A stretch of 36,816 nt of DNA from CAZGYE01 sp964530165 (GTDB lineage: Bacteria > Planctomycetota > Planctomycetia > Planctomycetales > Planctomycetaceae). Below the pieces are notes generated by a model, which did no database searches, was not told where the DNA came from, and saw only the letters and a program-made list of their open reading frames with translations. Both the position numbers and the translations under genes were made by a program. Below, one piece after another: positions 22,905 through 30,902 of this stretch. The stretch spans positions 1 through 36,816 of the forward strand of contig CAZGYE010000017.1 in NCBI GenBank assembly GCA_964530165.1. The letters run 5' to 3'. Every line of letters begins with the position of its first letter. The first letter of the stretch is position 1.

Positions 22905-23661
22905 ATGTTTCTCACGACGTCACCATCAACGCAAAAAAGCCCTGTGTGGGCCGTTGGTGTCCTTTCGAGGCTCTGGATTACGTGGCCGATCTGATTACGG
23001 GACCGGCCGGCTCGTCGCTGACAACTCCTTGGAACGGGCCGAGTACGAGCGGACGTGGAAGGTCCCGCTGGTGGTGCTCGTCGACAACAACAGTGCCAGC
23101 GCCAGCGAGATTTTCGCAGCGGCCATCCAGGAGAACAATCGCGGCTTGGTGGTGGGCCGGAAATCGTACGGCAAAGGGACGGTGCAAACGCACTTTCCGT
23201 TAGAGAGCGTCTCAGGCAGTCTGAAGTTGACGACCGCCCGGTTCTACTCGCCCAAGGACCGCATGATGGCCGGCAGCGGCGTGACACCCGACATCACGGT
23301 CACCCTGGCTGACTCAGACACGGAGTATTCTGAAAGCGACGATCCCGACATTCAGCGGGCCATTGCTGTCACCGAGAACCGACGCCTTGAAGAGCTGGCG
23401 ATGAGCCATCTCGGATGCCGGACCGGGATCCACCATGATTTTAGAAACGGAAAAACCGATGTCCCGGTGACTCCCCGCGAGCGTGCCTGGATGCGGTGCC
23501 ATCGGCTCCAACGCCTTTCGGTGTCTGCCGACTGTGGAGCAGGAGCCGCAACCACCGCACCAGCCGCCGCGGGGAGTTTTTCGATCAGTCTTCCCCTCGA
23601 CACCTCTTTGAGTAACGTGAAACGAAACCGAAGAACAGAAAAAAGTCCTTGGAAATCTTGA
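22905..23661 (+). pseudogene. Truncated S41 C-terminal-processing peptidase remnant
   Basis: The frame read from 22897 gives RGRSDYGTGRLVADNSLERA followed by the C-terminal half of an S41 protease: PLVVLVDNNSASASEIFAAA with the nucleophilic Ser region, VVGRKSYGKGTVQTHFPL with the general-base Lys, and TTARFYSPKDRMMAGSGVTP. The PDZ domain and the whole N-terminal half are missing. A near-perfect Shine-Dalgarno (AGGAGGT at 22892-22898) precedes an ATG at 22905 in a different frame that stops after 29 codons at 22994. So the start and the protease part are out of register, as expected after a deletion. The last ~90 residues resemble no family. Expression of the protease fragment from the GTG at 22897 cannot be excluded. 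Confidence 0.75.
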
Positions 23662-23688
23662 CACAGAGCCACGCGCGCAGTGTATAAT
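23658..23688 (+). promoter_or_regulatory. Promoter upstream of the DUF1559 gene
   Basis: Perfect TTGACA (23658-23663) and perfect TATAAT (23683-23688) boxes with a 19-nt spacer, slightly longer than ideal. It overlaps the end of the S41 remnant and would make a leader of about 275 nt. Confidence 0.65.
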
Positions 23689-23967
23689 CACTGCTAGAAA
23701 TGTCCAGATTTGCAAACTGGAAGAAACATTCCGACCCAATCCCTCCCAAATTGAGAACCTACCAACCAGTTTTCCTGCCTTTGTGGTGTCCGCTGTGTTG
23801 CTGTCGCTGGCAGCCTGACGTCGAGCATCGCCTTTCCTTCCGCTGAGACATCTTTTGTCGACGGGCCGATGGACTTTGGTTTTTTGTGAGCTGCCGCCTG
23901 CGTATTGCGCACGGTCGTGCAGGAGAAACGCCATCAAATCTCTCACTCTGAGAAGTGGAGCGAACAA
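23689..23967. other. Long untranslated leader of the DUF1559 gene
   Basis: No open frame with a plausible ribosome binding site lies between the promoter and the DUF1559 start. I could not match the stretch to a known riboswitch by eye. Confidence 0.45.
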
Positions 23968-24888
23968 ATGCTGAGAGTCATTCGTCACAGACGAGGATTT
24001 ACGCTGATTGAGTTGCTAGTGGTGATTGCGATCATTGCGATTCTGATCGCTCTGTTGTTGCCGGCCGTGCAGCAGGCGCGGGAGGCCGCTCGACGAAGTC
24101 AGTGCAAGAACAACTTGAAACAAATCGGTCTGGCGCTGCACAACTATCACGATACTTACAATTCTTTCCCTCCGGCATCGGTTCGGAGGAATACGCCGAC
24201 GAGTTGGACGACCAGCGGGCTGCAATGGGGGGGGCGGATCCTGCCGTTTTTGGATGAGACCGCCATCTACAATCAAATCAACTGGGAGAAAGAGCCGGGA
24301 ACCGGTCAGGCGGTGAGAACCACCGAAATCGGAGTCTATCGCTGCCCGAGCGATCCCGGCACCAAGGCGAGTACCGGAGGGATGGGTCCGATGAACTACG
24401 TGACCTGCATTGCCGATCGGACCACATTTACTGCGGGCGGCGGCACGTGGAGCAACAACGGTCGATCAGTCATGTACTTGGACAGCTACGTCCTGTTTCG
24501 GGATATCAAGGACGGAACATCGAATACGATGATGGTCTCGGAGTGTCTCGTCGGGTACCGGTTTGACACCAGTGCGAATTCCGGCGGTAGTTCCATCACG
24601 TGTCCTTCGCCGCCTGGCAACCAGAGCGGGGTGCGAGGCCGCACTTGGCTGGAGGGTATGTTGTGCCGAGACTGGGCATACAGCACATTGTATCTTCCCA
24701 ACGATCAACGCTCGGAATGCGGCTTGAACAGCGGCAATTGTGCAAACGGGGCCCGCAGCCAACACGAAGGCGGTGTCCACGTTCTGCTGTGTGACGGATC
24801 CGTTCGCTTCGTGACCGAAAACATCGACGCGGCCCTCTGGACAAACCTGGGCCGCAAAACAGACGGCAACACCATCGGAGAATTCTAA
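23968..24888 (+). CDS. DUF1559 protein with prepilin-like N-terminus
   Basis: A 306-residue exported protein of the large planctomycete DUF1559 family. A type IV prepilin-like leader (RGFTLIELLVVIAIIAILIA, cut before Phe) leads into the conserved PAVQQAREAARRSQCKNNLK and QIGLALHNYHDTYNSFPPAS. Near the end is the H-X9-DG motif in HEGGVHVLLCDGSVRF. Members are thought to form surface or pseudopilus-like structures; the exact role is unknown. Start chosen at 23968 (MLRVIRHRRGF) because prepilin leaders are short; a longer frame from 23905 is unlikely. A small lipoprotein follows, a frequent neighbour of this family. Confidence 0.94.
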   Translation: MLRVIRHRRGFTLIELLVVIAIIAILIALLLPAVQQAREAARRSQCKNNLKQIGLALHNYHDTYNSFPPASVRRNTPTSWTTSGLQWGGRILPFLDETAIYNQINWEKEPGTGQAVRTTEIGVYRCPSDPGTKASTGGMGPMNYVTCIADRTTFTAGGGTWSNNGRSVMYLDSYVLFRDIKDGTSNTMMVSECLVGYRFDTSANSGGSSITCPSPPGNQSGVRGRTWLEGMLCRDWAYSTLYLPNDQRSECGLNSGNCANGARSQHEGGVHVLLCDGSVRFVTENIDAALWTNLGRKTDGNTIGEF

Positions 24889-24917
24889 GACCCTCAGGCG
24901 ACGCTGCGGGCCGATGC

Positions 24918-24940
24918 GGACCGGTTGCCAAAACCGATCC
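24918..24940 (+). terminator. Possible weak hairpin after the DUF1559 gene
   Basis: GGACCGGTT and AACCGATCC pair with one mismatch and a 5-nt loop, 30 bp after the stop. There is no T-run after it, so it may slow rather than end transcription towards the lipoprotein gene. Confidence 0.35.
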
Positions 24941-25045
24941 TTCACAATCCATGTTGCAGACACTCGACCGATTCCCGATTGGCTTGACTTCTGAAGGAAC
25001 CAAGCCGGTCTGCAGATCACTGAGCATTTCACGGGGGAGAGAAGA

Positions 25046-25231
25046 ATGAGGAAATGCATCGCCCTACTGGCTTTGTTCGGTCTCACAGCTTTTCTTGTTG
25101 GGTGCAGTGAGGAGCCGCCCCCCGCGCCTGAACAGAGCCAAATCATCCCGGATGACGCGAGTGAAGCGGCTGCGATCGAGCAGATTCAGACTGAAGCACC
25201 CTCTGAGGATGGGGAACCGGCTGAGCCATAA
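25046..25231 (+). CDS. Small lipoprotein, function unknown
   Basis: A 61-residue protein with a classical lipoprotein signal MRKCIALLALFGLTAFLVGC, lipobox LVGC, Cys20 lipidated. The ~40-residue mature part is acidic and rich in Pro, Glu and Ala and is probably unstructured. A GGGGGAGAGAAG stretch supports the ATG. It follows the DUF1559 gene by 157 bp on the same strand, as seen for many DUF1559 loci, so it may assist or tether that protein. Confidence 0.85.
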   Translation: MRKCIALLALFGLTAFLVGCSEEPPPAPEQSQIIPDDASEAAAIEQIQTEAPSEDGEPAEP

Positions 25232-25261
25232 GGCGACCGGAAGAAAAAACTCACCCACACT

Positions 25262-25322
25262 CACCCGGCGCGCAAGCGAGGGATGCGTTGGCTGCCTCAT
25301 TGCGTCGCTCGCGCTTCGGGTG
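25262..25322. repeat. Imperfect palindromic element between convergent genes
   Basis: CACCCGGCGCGCAAGCGA (25262-25279) and TCGCTCGCGCTTCGGGTG (25305-25322) are inverted copies with 15 of 18 positions matching. It lies between the small lipoprotein gene and ribBA, which converge, and could act as a bidirectional terminator. Confidence 0.8.
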
Positions 25323-25358
25323 ATTTCCTTCGGGCCGCTCGCCTAACCGGCCCCCCTG

Positions 25359-26609
25359 TCACCCGTTGGCCGCCGCTGGGGGGAGCAGGTGGCCGAGCTT
25401 CTCGCGTTTGGTGGTGAGGTACTGCTCGCGATGTTTTTCGGGCGGGGCGATGATGGGAACCTGCTCGACGACCTTCAGGTCCCAAGCGGCTTCGAACGCA
25501 TCGCGTTTCTTGGGATTGTTCGTGAGCAGGCGGATTTCGCTGAGACCGAGGTCTTTGAGGATTTGCAGGCCGATCATGTAGTCGCGCATGTCGGCCTTGA
25601 AACCGAGAAGCTGGTTGGCTTCCACGGTATCGCAGCCGTCGTCCTGCAGTTTGTAGGCCTTGAGCTTGGCAACTAATCCGATACCGCGGCCTTCCTGCGG
25701 CAGGTAGACGACGGCACCGGCCCCTTCGCGGTGGATCATCTCCATTGCCATGTGGAGCTGCTCGCCACAATCGCAGCGGAGCGAATCGAGCACGTCGCCG
25801 GTGAAGCAGGAGGAATGCATGCGAACCAGCGGGGCAGCCTGCGAGCTCAGATCGCCCCACACCATTGCCATCGGCTCCTGGTCCTCGTAAGCGACGCGGT
25901 AGGCGATCACCTGCAGTGCCCCGAAATTCTTCGTCGGCAAAGGAACTTCGATCTCTCGATGGACCAACTGCTCGCGCAGGCGGCGGTGGCGAATCAGGTC
26001 CTCGATGGCGATGATGGGGATGTCGAACTCGTCCGAGATCGATTGCAGCTCGACGTCCCGGGCCATGCCGCGGCCGCTTCGGCTGCAGATTTCAATCAAC
26101 ACGCCGACCTGCCTCATGCCGGCCATCCTCAATAGGTCGACGGTGGCTTCCGTATGACCGGCCCGGCGGAGCACGCCTCCCTGCTTGGCCAACAGCGGGT
26201 TGATGTGGCCCGGAATGACAAAGTTTTCGGCCCGTGAGTGCGGATCGCTGAGGGCCCGGACGGTCCGGGCGCGGTTCTCGGGACTGACGCCGGTCCCGCT
26301 CTCCCGGTGGTCGACCGGCGTGAGGAAGTGCGTCTGAGTGGGCGTGGTGTTCCGCTCGCTGTCAACGATCGGTTTGAGATGCAAGCGGTCGGCGACGTCC
26401 CGCGTCAGCGGTACGCAGAGCACGCCCCGCCCGAACTTCAGCATGAAGTCGATGACCTCGGGAGTCGCCATCTCGGCGGCGCAGACGAAGTCGCCTTCGT
26501 TCTCGCGGTCCCGGGCGTCGACGACAATGACCAACCGTCCGGCACGAAAGGTGGCCAGAGCCTCGTCGATCGAATGAAACTGGATACTCGACTCACAACT
26601 CTCAGGCAT
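25359..26609 (-). CDS. ribBA: Bifunctional riboflavin synthesis enzyme RibBA
   Basis: A 416-residue fusion that feeds both branches of riboflavin synthesis. The N-terminal RibB domain (3,4-dihydroxy-2-butanone 4-phosphate synthase, about residues 10-210) has the DARDRENEGDFVCAAE metal/substrate motif and SRAENFVIPGHINPL, then GHTEATVDLLRMAG. The C-terminal RibA domain (GTP cyclohydrolase II, about 215-400) has the zinc cysteines in SSCFTGDVLDSLRCDCGEQ and the catalytic VVYLPQEGRGIGL. Start at 26609 (MPESCESS) supported by GGAG upstream; a longer frame starts at 26678. No FMN riboswitch was recognised in its leader. A 15-residue insertion-like linker precedes SRAEN (TGVSPENRARTVRALSDP is normal for the family). 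Confidence 0.96.
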   Translation of the reverse strand: MPESCESSIQFHSIDEALATFRAGRLVIVVDARDRENEGDFVCAAEMATPEVIDFMLKFGRGVLCVPLTRDVADRLHLKPIVDSERNTTPTQTHFLTPVDHRESGTGVSPENRARTVRALSDPHSRAENFVIPGHINPLLAKQGGVLRRAGHTEATVDLLRMAGMRQVGVLIEICSRSGRGMARDVELQSISDEFDIPIIAIEDLIRHRRLREQLVHREIEVPLPTKNFGALQVIAYRVAYEDQEPMAMVWGDLSSQAAPLVRMHSSCFTGDVLDSLRCDCGEQLHMAMEMIHREGAGAVVYLPQEGRGIGLVAKLKAYKLQDDGCDTVEANQLLGFKADMRDYMIGLQILKDLGLSEIRLLTNNPKKRDAFEAAWDLKVVEQVPIIAPPEKHREQYLTTKREKLGHLLPPAAANG

Positions 26610-26889
26610 AACGCTCCACACTCCGCGATTTCCAAATCGAACAGAAACAAGCCGGCAGACGCTCCGACTTTCTTCCATTGTAGGAAGCCACGTCTCCTCG
26701 GCAATTCCATCACGGAAAAAACCGGCTCTCTCCGGCCGAATCCCGGCAGTTTTCCTTGTCGTTTCAACTTGATCTCGCCTCCGTCAGCCGCCACACTGCC
26801 CTCTTGGCGGCTGATTCGATTGGTTGATTCAGACAAATCAACGAATGGCGAATCGGCGACAAAGCACGCATGACGAAAGATTGACCACC
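26610..26889. other. Divergent region between ribBA and the isomerase gene
   Basis: 280 bp of presumed promoter DNA for two divergent genes. No gene and no recognisable riboswitch. Both promoters remain unassigned. Confidence 0.45.
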
Positions 26890-28173
26890 ATGTCGCAACA
26901 ATTGACGGCGCGTTTGCTGGCTGAGCTGGAACAAATCGTCCTCATCGATCCCCACACGCACATCAATCCCCACAAGCCGGCATCAGAGACGTTGGCCGAT
27001 ATCATGGGGTATCATTACTACACGGAGCTGGCCCATTCGGCCGGGCTGGAGCGGCGGCAGATTGAAGAGCCGGGCCTCGACCCCAAAGAGCAGGTCGGCC
27101 GGCTGGCGGCGACGCTCGGCGACCTGGAGAACACCGTACAGGTCAGTTGGCTGCTGGAAATCTGCCGATCGTTCTTCGATTTTGCCGACGAGCGGATCAC
27201 CACAAACAACTGGGAGTCGCTCTACGACCGGGCCGCCGCCAAGATGGCCGAATCCGACTGGGCGGACCAGGTGCTCGAGAAAAGCGGGTTGGAACAGGTC
27301 TTCCTGACCAATGACTTCGACGATCGGCTGGAAGGGTTTGACACCTCGCGGTATGTTCCCTGTCTACGGACCGACGAATTGGTGTTTCAGCTTGCCAAAC
27401 CCGAAACTCGCGAACGGCTGGCTCAGGCGACCGGCATCGAGCTGAGTGATGCCGGCTCGCTGCGATCGGCGATCGGCCGGTTGTTCGAGCACTTCACCGG
27501 TCACGGCGCGCGGGCGTGCGCCATTTCTCTGCCACCGGATTTTGCCCCTCAGCCGGTTGAAGCGACCGTGGCCGAACCGCTGGTGCAGTCGATGTCAGCC
27601 GGACGGGAACTCTCGGCTGACGAATCGGGCCTGGTTAGCTGTTTCGTTTTTTGGACGCTGACGAAGATGTGCGCCGAACATCGGCTGCCGTTCGATCTGA
27701 TGATCGGCGTCAACCGCCGCGTTTACGAGGACGGCGTCTACCAGGGCCAGGACCTGTTCGACAAACGAACGTCGCTGATCCAATACCGGCGGCTGTTGAA
27801 TGCGTTTCCGCAAGTCACCTTTCCGATCTCCGTGCTGCCGCAAACCAGCAATCAGGAACTGGTGAGCTATAGCTGGATCTTTCCGAACGTCGTGACAAAT
27901 GGACACTGGTGGTACTCGAACATACCGGCGTATATCGAGCTGGATTGCCGCAGCCGGCTGCAGGCGGTCCCGGCTAACAAGCAGATTGGTTACTACAGCG
28001 ACATGTACAAGCTGGAATTCGCGTTGCCGAAATTCAGCATGTATCGCCGCATTCTGGCCGACGTGCTGGCCCGAGATTTCGTCATGGCCCGTAGCTGGCC
28101 GGAGGAGCGCGCCGTCGAGCTGGGCCGGCGGGTCCTGCGCGGCAATGTCGAGGAGATCTTCAGCGGTCGTTAG
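26890..28173 (+). CDS. uxaC: Glucuronate-isomerase-like protein (amidohydrolase fold)
   Basis: A 427-residue protein resembling the uronate isomerase family, which interconverts glucuronate/fructuronate (or galacturonate/tagaturonate). The HxH metal motif is in IDPHTHINPHKPASETLADI, and later VLPQTSNQELVSYSWIFPNV, NGHWWYSNIPAYIELDCRSR and YYSDMYKLEFALPKFSMYRR fit the family C-terminus. Overall similarity to the E. coli enzyme looks distant and the order of segments is that of the planctomycete-type group, so the true substrate may differ. Start at 26890; a longer frame starting at 26824 is less likely. No other uronate-catabolism genes are near. Confidence 0.75.
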   Translation: MSQQLTARLLAELEQIVLIDPHTHINPHKPASETLADIMGYHYYTELAHSAGLERRQIEEPGLDPKEQVGRLAATLGDLENTVQVSWLLEICRSFFDFADERITTNNWESLYDRAAAKMAESDWADQVLEKSGLEQVFLTNDFDDRLEGFDTSRYVPCLRTDELVFQLAKPETRERLAQATGIELSDAGSLRSAIGRLFEHFTGHGARACAISLPPDFAPQPVEATVAEPLVQSMSAGRELSADESGLVSCFVFWTLTKMCAEHRLPFDLMIGVNRRVYEDGVYQGQDLFDKRTSLIQYRRLLNAFPQVTFPISVLPQTSNQELVSYSWIFPNVVTNGHWWYSNIPAYIELDCRSRLQAVPANKQIGYYSDMYKLEFALPKFSMYRRILADVLARDFVMARSWPEERAVELGRRVLRGNVEEIFSGR

Positions 28174-28178
28174 CGGCT

Positions 28179-28327
28179 TGTCAAAGCTGAAAGGACACGG
28201 ACAACCGAATGTGGGGCAGGCTTTCCAACCTGCCATTGCCGGCCAGTGGAATTTGCGGTCTGTCATTGCGGATCGGCAGGCTGGAAAGCCTGCCCCACGA
28301 CACCTGTCAAATCCGCTTTGACAGACC
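28179..28327. repeat. MITE-like palindromic element, copy 1
   Basis: A 149-bp unit. Inner arms GTGGGGCAGGCTTTCCA (28211-28227) and TGGAAAGCCTGCCCCAC (28282-28298) are perfect 17-bp inverted copies. Outer ends TTGTCAAAGC (28179-28188) and GCTTTGACAGACC (28315-28327) form terminal inverted repeats. Same architecture and sequence as the element at 36701-36816 in the opposite orientation. The end nearest the isomerase gene lies 5 bp from its stop. Confidence 0.93.
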
Positions 28328-28540
28328 GCTCGACCAGCGCAGGCTGGCAGCGGCGAGAGAGAAGGCGGAGAACACCAGCGACCGTTCGCTCTGAACTGTT
28401 GCACGGCCCGATTCGGACGCCTAGAATCGACAGACGCCGCAGAATTGCAGCCGCGGACGAATCTCCGCGGGTATTCACCCGCGGCTGGCGGCTGACGACG
28501 AGACAGTGAAACCGGACGTCAATAGTAACGGGACGATACC
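28328..28540. other. Intergenic spacer before the phosphatase gene
   Basis: About 210 bp without a supported gene. It holds a compact palindrome at 28448-28487. No promoter pair close to consensus was found. Confidence 0.4.
28448..28487. repeat. REP-like nested palindrome
   Basis: A 40-bp unit with outer arms CAGCCGCGG and CCGCGGCTG and central CCGCGG, with GAAT and ATTC placed symmetrically between them. Each half also folds on its own (CCGCGG with CCGCGG). Confidence 0.88.
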
Positions 28541-30220
28541 ATGGCGACTCTCGTGTCGCTGCAAGGCGGCCAGGCAATCCCCTACGAACTGGCCGGCGCA
28601 GAGACGGTCCTCGGCCGGCACCCCGACTGCGAGATCCAGTTGGAGTCGACCATGGTCTCGCGCCGGCACGCGCACATTATCTCGGAGGGCGGCGAGTTCT
28701 TCGTGGAAGACCTGGGCAGCGGCAACGGCACGTTTGTGAATGGGAAACAAATTGCCGAACGGACCGCACTGGAGCACGGAGACCGCATCAAACTCGGTCC
28801 GGTCCTGCTGCGGTTTGAATCGGAACAGGGGACTGCAATTCCGGCGGGTGCGACGTCGTCGGTGGCGGCAACCGACGTGTTCAAGCTTGACATCACCGGC
28901 GACGACGACGGCGTGCCGACCATTACGGGATCGGCCAAGAATGCCGGCGGGTTCGGGATGCTCGACGTGCGGCCGGAAGCGAAATTGAAAGCGATTCTTG
29001 AGATCAGTCGCACGTTGGCCGGTACGGTCGATCTGGAATCGCTGCTGCCGAAGATTCTCGACACGCTGTTCAGCGTGTTCCCACACGCGGACCGCGGCAG
29101 CATTCTGCTCAAAGATGCCGAGTCAGGCCGCATGATCCCCGCTGCGCAAAAACATCGCCGGGAGGGCGAAGATGAAACGGTCAAGCTCAGCCGGACGATC
29201 CTGAAGAAGGTCCTGGAGGAAAAGACCGGTATTCTTTCGGCCGACGCCGCCAGCGATTCGCGGTTCGATGCGAGCGAATCGATTTCGAGCCTGACAATCC
29301 GTTCGATGATGTGCGTTCCCATGCTCGGCCTGGATGGGAATCCGATGGGGATCATCAACATCGACACGCAGAATCCTCTCACTCAATTCAAGAAGGATGA
29401 CCTTGATCTGCTGATCGCCGTAGCGGGACAGGCGGCGCTTTCGTACGAGAACGCGCGGCTATTGGTTTCGCACATGGAAAAGCAGAAGCAGGACAGCGAG
29501 ATGCAAATCGCCCGCAACGTCCAGCAGGCGCTGTTGCCCGAGAAGCTGCCGGAAGTTGACGGCTACGAGTTTTACGCCTCCTACGATTCGGCTCAGGCCG
29601 TCGGCGGAGATTACTACGACAGCTTCGTGCTGGACGACGAGAAGGTCTGCCTCTCTTTCGGCGACGTGGCCGGCAAGGGGGTCCCCGGCGCGCTGATCAT
29701 GTCGCGACTCTCCAGCGTCGTCGAGAATACGATGGGGTTTGTGAACAACGTCGGCGAGGCAATCACCGCCATCAACAATCACATGTGCGCAGGCGCCATT
29801 GAAGGCCGGTTTGTCACCTACGTGCTGGTCATCATCGACTTGAACACGCACGAAATGTCGCTCGTGAACGCCGGACACATGTCGCCGTTGATCCGCCGGG
29901 TCGACGGAACCGTCGATGCGTTCAACGAAGAGGCGATCGGCATCCCGATCGGCATCATGGAGGACTATCCCTACGAGGTTCTGACGCGCAGGATCGAGCC
30001 GGGGGAAACCGTGGTGATCGTCACCGACGGCGTCGACGAAGCGATGAATCCTCAAGGGGAGCTGTACACGAAGCAGCGCGTGGTCGAGTTTGTCCGCAAG
30101 GCTTCGCCCAAAGCGGATGAGTTGGGCAAGGCGCTGCTGGCCGATGTCCGCAGACACGCTGCCGGCCGGCCGCAAAACGACGACATCACCATCATGACGT
30201 TCGGCCGCAATCCCGTCTGA
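28541..30220 (+). CDS. FHA-GAF-PP2C (RsbU/SpoIIE-type) serine phosphatase
   Basis: A 559-residue three-domain signalling protein. An N-terminal FHA domain (about 20-90) has GRHPDCEIQLESTMVSRRHA and the DLGSGNGTFVNG loop that reads phosphothreonine. A GAF sensor domain spans about 145-310. A helical linker (QKQDSEMQIARNVQQALLPE) leads to the PP2C-type phosphatase (about 335-555) with metal-binding acidic residues in GGDYYDSF, FGDVAGKGVPGAL, TDGVDEA and DDITIM. Such enzymes remove phosphate from anti-anti-sigma (STAS) proteins to switch on alternative sigma factors. No STAS or RsbW-type kinase gene is nearby, so the target is probably encoded elsewhere. Cytoplasmic: no membrane segment. Confidence 0.95.
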   Translation: MATLVSLQGGQAIPYELAGAETVLGRHPDCEIQLESTMVSRRHAHIISEGGEFFVEDLGSGNGTFVNGKQIAERTALEHGDRIKLGPVLLRFESEQGTAIPAGATSSVAATDVFKLDITGDDDGVPTITGSAKNAGGFGMLDVRPEAKLKAILEISRTLAGTVDLESLLPKILDTLFSVFPHADRGSILLKDAESGRMIPAAQKHRREGEDETVKLSRTILKKVLEEKTGILSADAASDSRFDASESISSLTIRSMMCVPMLGLDGNPMGIINIDTQNPLTQFKKDDLDLLIAVAGQAALSYENARLLVSHMEKQKQDSEMQIARNVQQALLPEKLPEVDGYEFYASYDSAQAVGGDYYDSFVLDDEKVCLSFGDVAGKGVPGALIMSRLSSVVENTMGFVNNVGEAITAINNHMCAGAIEGRFVTYVLVIIDLNTHEMSLVNAGHMSPLIRRVDGTVDAFNEEAIGIPIGIMEDYPYEVLTRRIEPGETVVIVTDGVDEAMNPQGELYTKQRVVEFVRKASPKADELGKALLADVRRHAAGRPQNDDITIMTFGRNPV

Positions 30221-30248
30221 ATACAGAACGATGTGCGGGACAGCGCAT

Positions 30249-30283
30249 GAGAAACCCGGTCTCTTGGGGAAACCGGGTTTCTC
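30249..30283. terminator. Bidirectional hairpin between convergent genes
   Basis: GAGAAACCCGGT (30249-30260) and ACCGGGTTTCTC (30272-30283) form a perfect 12-bp stem with an 11-nt loop. It lies between the stops of the phosphatase gene and the gene at 30287-30634, 4 bp before the latter's stop. No T-run on either side. Confidence 0.75.
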
Positions 30284-30286
30284 CGA

Positions 30287-30634
30287 CTACTGCCGGGGTT
30301 TCTTCAAAATTTCGGTTGGTTCAGCCACTTTGCGGTAGCCCAGATTGCCGACGACTTCGAGCACTTCGCTCCAGGTGGGGAATTGCCGGCCGCTGCGGCG
30401 TTTGTACTCGTCCATGGCCGTCATCAATTCGATCTCATCGTCGGTGTAATCGCGCTCGCAGGTTGTGGGATCGATTTGCCGGCGACGTTCAACTTTCCTG
30501 CGGCTGATGGTCCGGCGTTCGTCGCCGGTGTAGGTCGATGCATTCTCGTTGGTTCTGCGGCCTGCTCGTATTCGTCGGTCGCCCGATCTGCGATCAACGA
30601 CCAAGTCTCCGCTTGTCTGTGTTTCGTTTGCCAT
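30287..30634 (-). CDS. Conserved small charged protein, function unknown
   Basis: A 115-residue soluble protein. The N-terminal half is very basic with repeated Arg-Arg motifs (VDRRSGDRRIRAGRRTNENA and ERRTISRRKVERRRQ). The C-terminal half is an acidic-helical domain (DYTDDEIELMTAMDEYKRRS, QFPTWSEVLEVVGNLGYRKV). I recall closely similar C-termini in other planctomycetes. The basic part suggests nucleic-acid binding; that is inference only. AAGAGG precedes the ATG. Convergent with the phosphatase gene. Confidence 0.75.
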   Translation of the reverse strand: MANETQTSGDLVVDRRSGDRRIRAGRRTNENASTYTGDERRTISRRKVERRRQIDPTTCERDYTDDEIELMTAMDEYKRRSGRQFPTWSEVLEVVGNLGYRKVAEPTEILKKPRQ

Positions 30635-30891
30635 GGCGAAAGAACCTCTTGGGGGGGAATGTGAGAGAGCGAGAAGTTTCCTGGCATGACCAATCCGTCG
30701 CGTCCAAAGCGTGCTCCTAACAATGGGGGCCGATCAAAAATCGGCGTATTAATTATTCAACCGGTTTGGGAAAGGGAAAGGCGCAAGCGATCAAAAAGGA
30801 TTGATAAACAAGGTAAGCCGTGCGCATCGCGCAATTTGGCTGGTAGCGCCAGTTGTAGCGATACTGCCGAACAAGCGGACACGGACGCCCG
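30635..30891. other. Intergenic region with a small hairpin, no gene seen
   Basis: About 255 bp between two minus-strand genes. GCCGAT/ATCGGC with loop CAAAA at 30729-30745 is a small hairpin with a T-rich plus-strand side. No good promoter pair for the gene at 30634 was found. Confidence 0.4.
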
Positions 30892-30902
30892 TTATCGGGC
30901 GT
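30885..30902 (-). terminator. Hairpin across the stop codon of the secreted-protein gene
   Basis: A perfect 7-bp stem (ACGCCCG/CGGGCGT) with a 4-nt loop that contains the TAA stop of the upstream coding region on the minus strand. No T-run follows. Confidence 0.5.

Noticed and set aside
26610..26889. Possible FMN riboswitch upstream of ribBA
   Set aside because: None of the conserved RFN blocks could be recognised on the minus strand. A covariance-model search would settle this.
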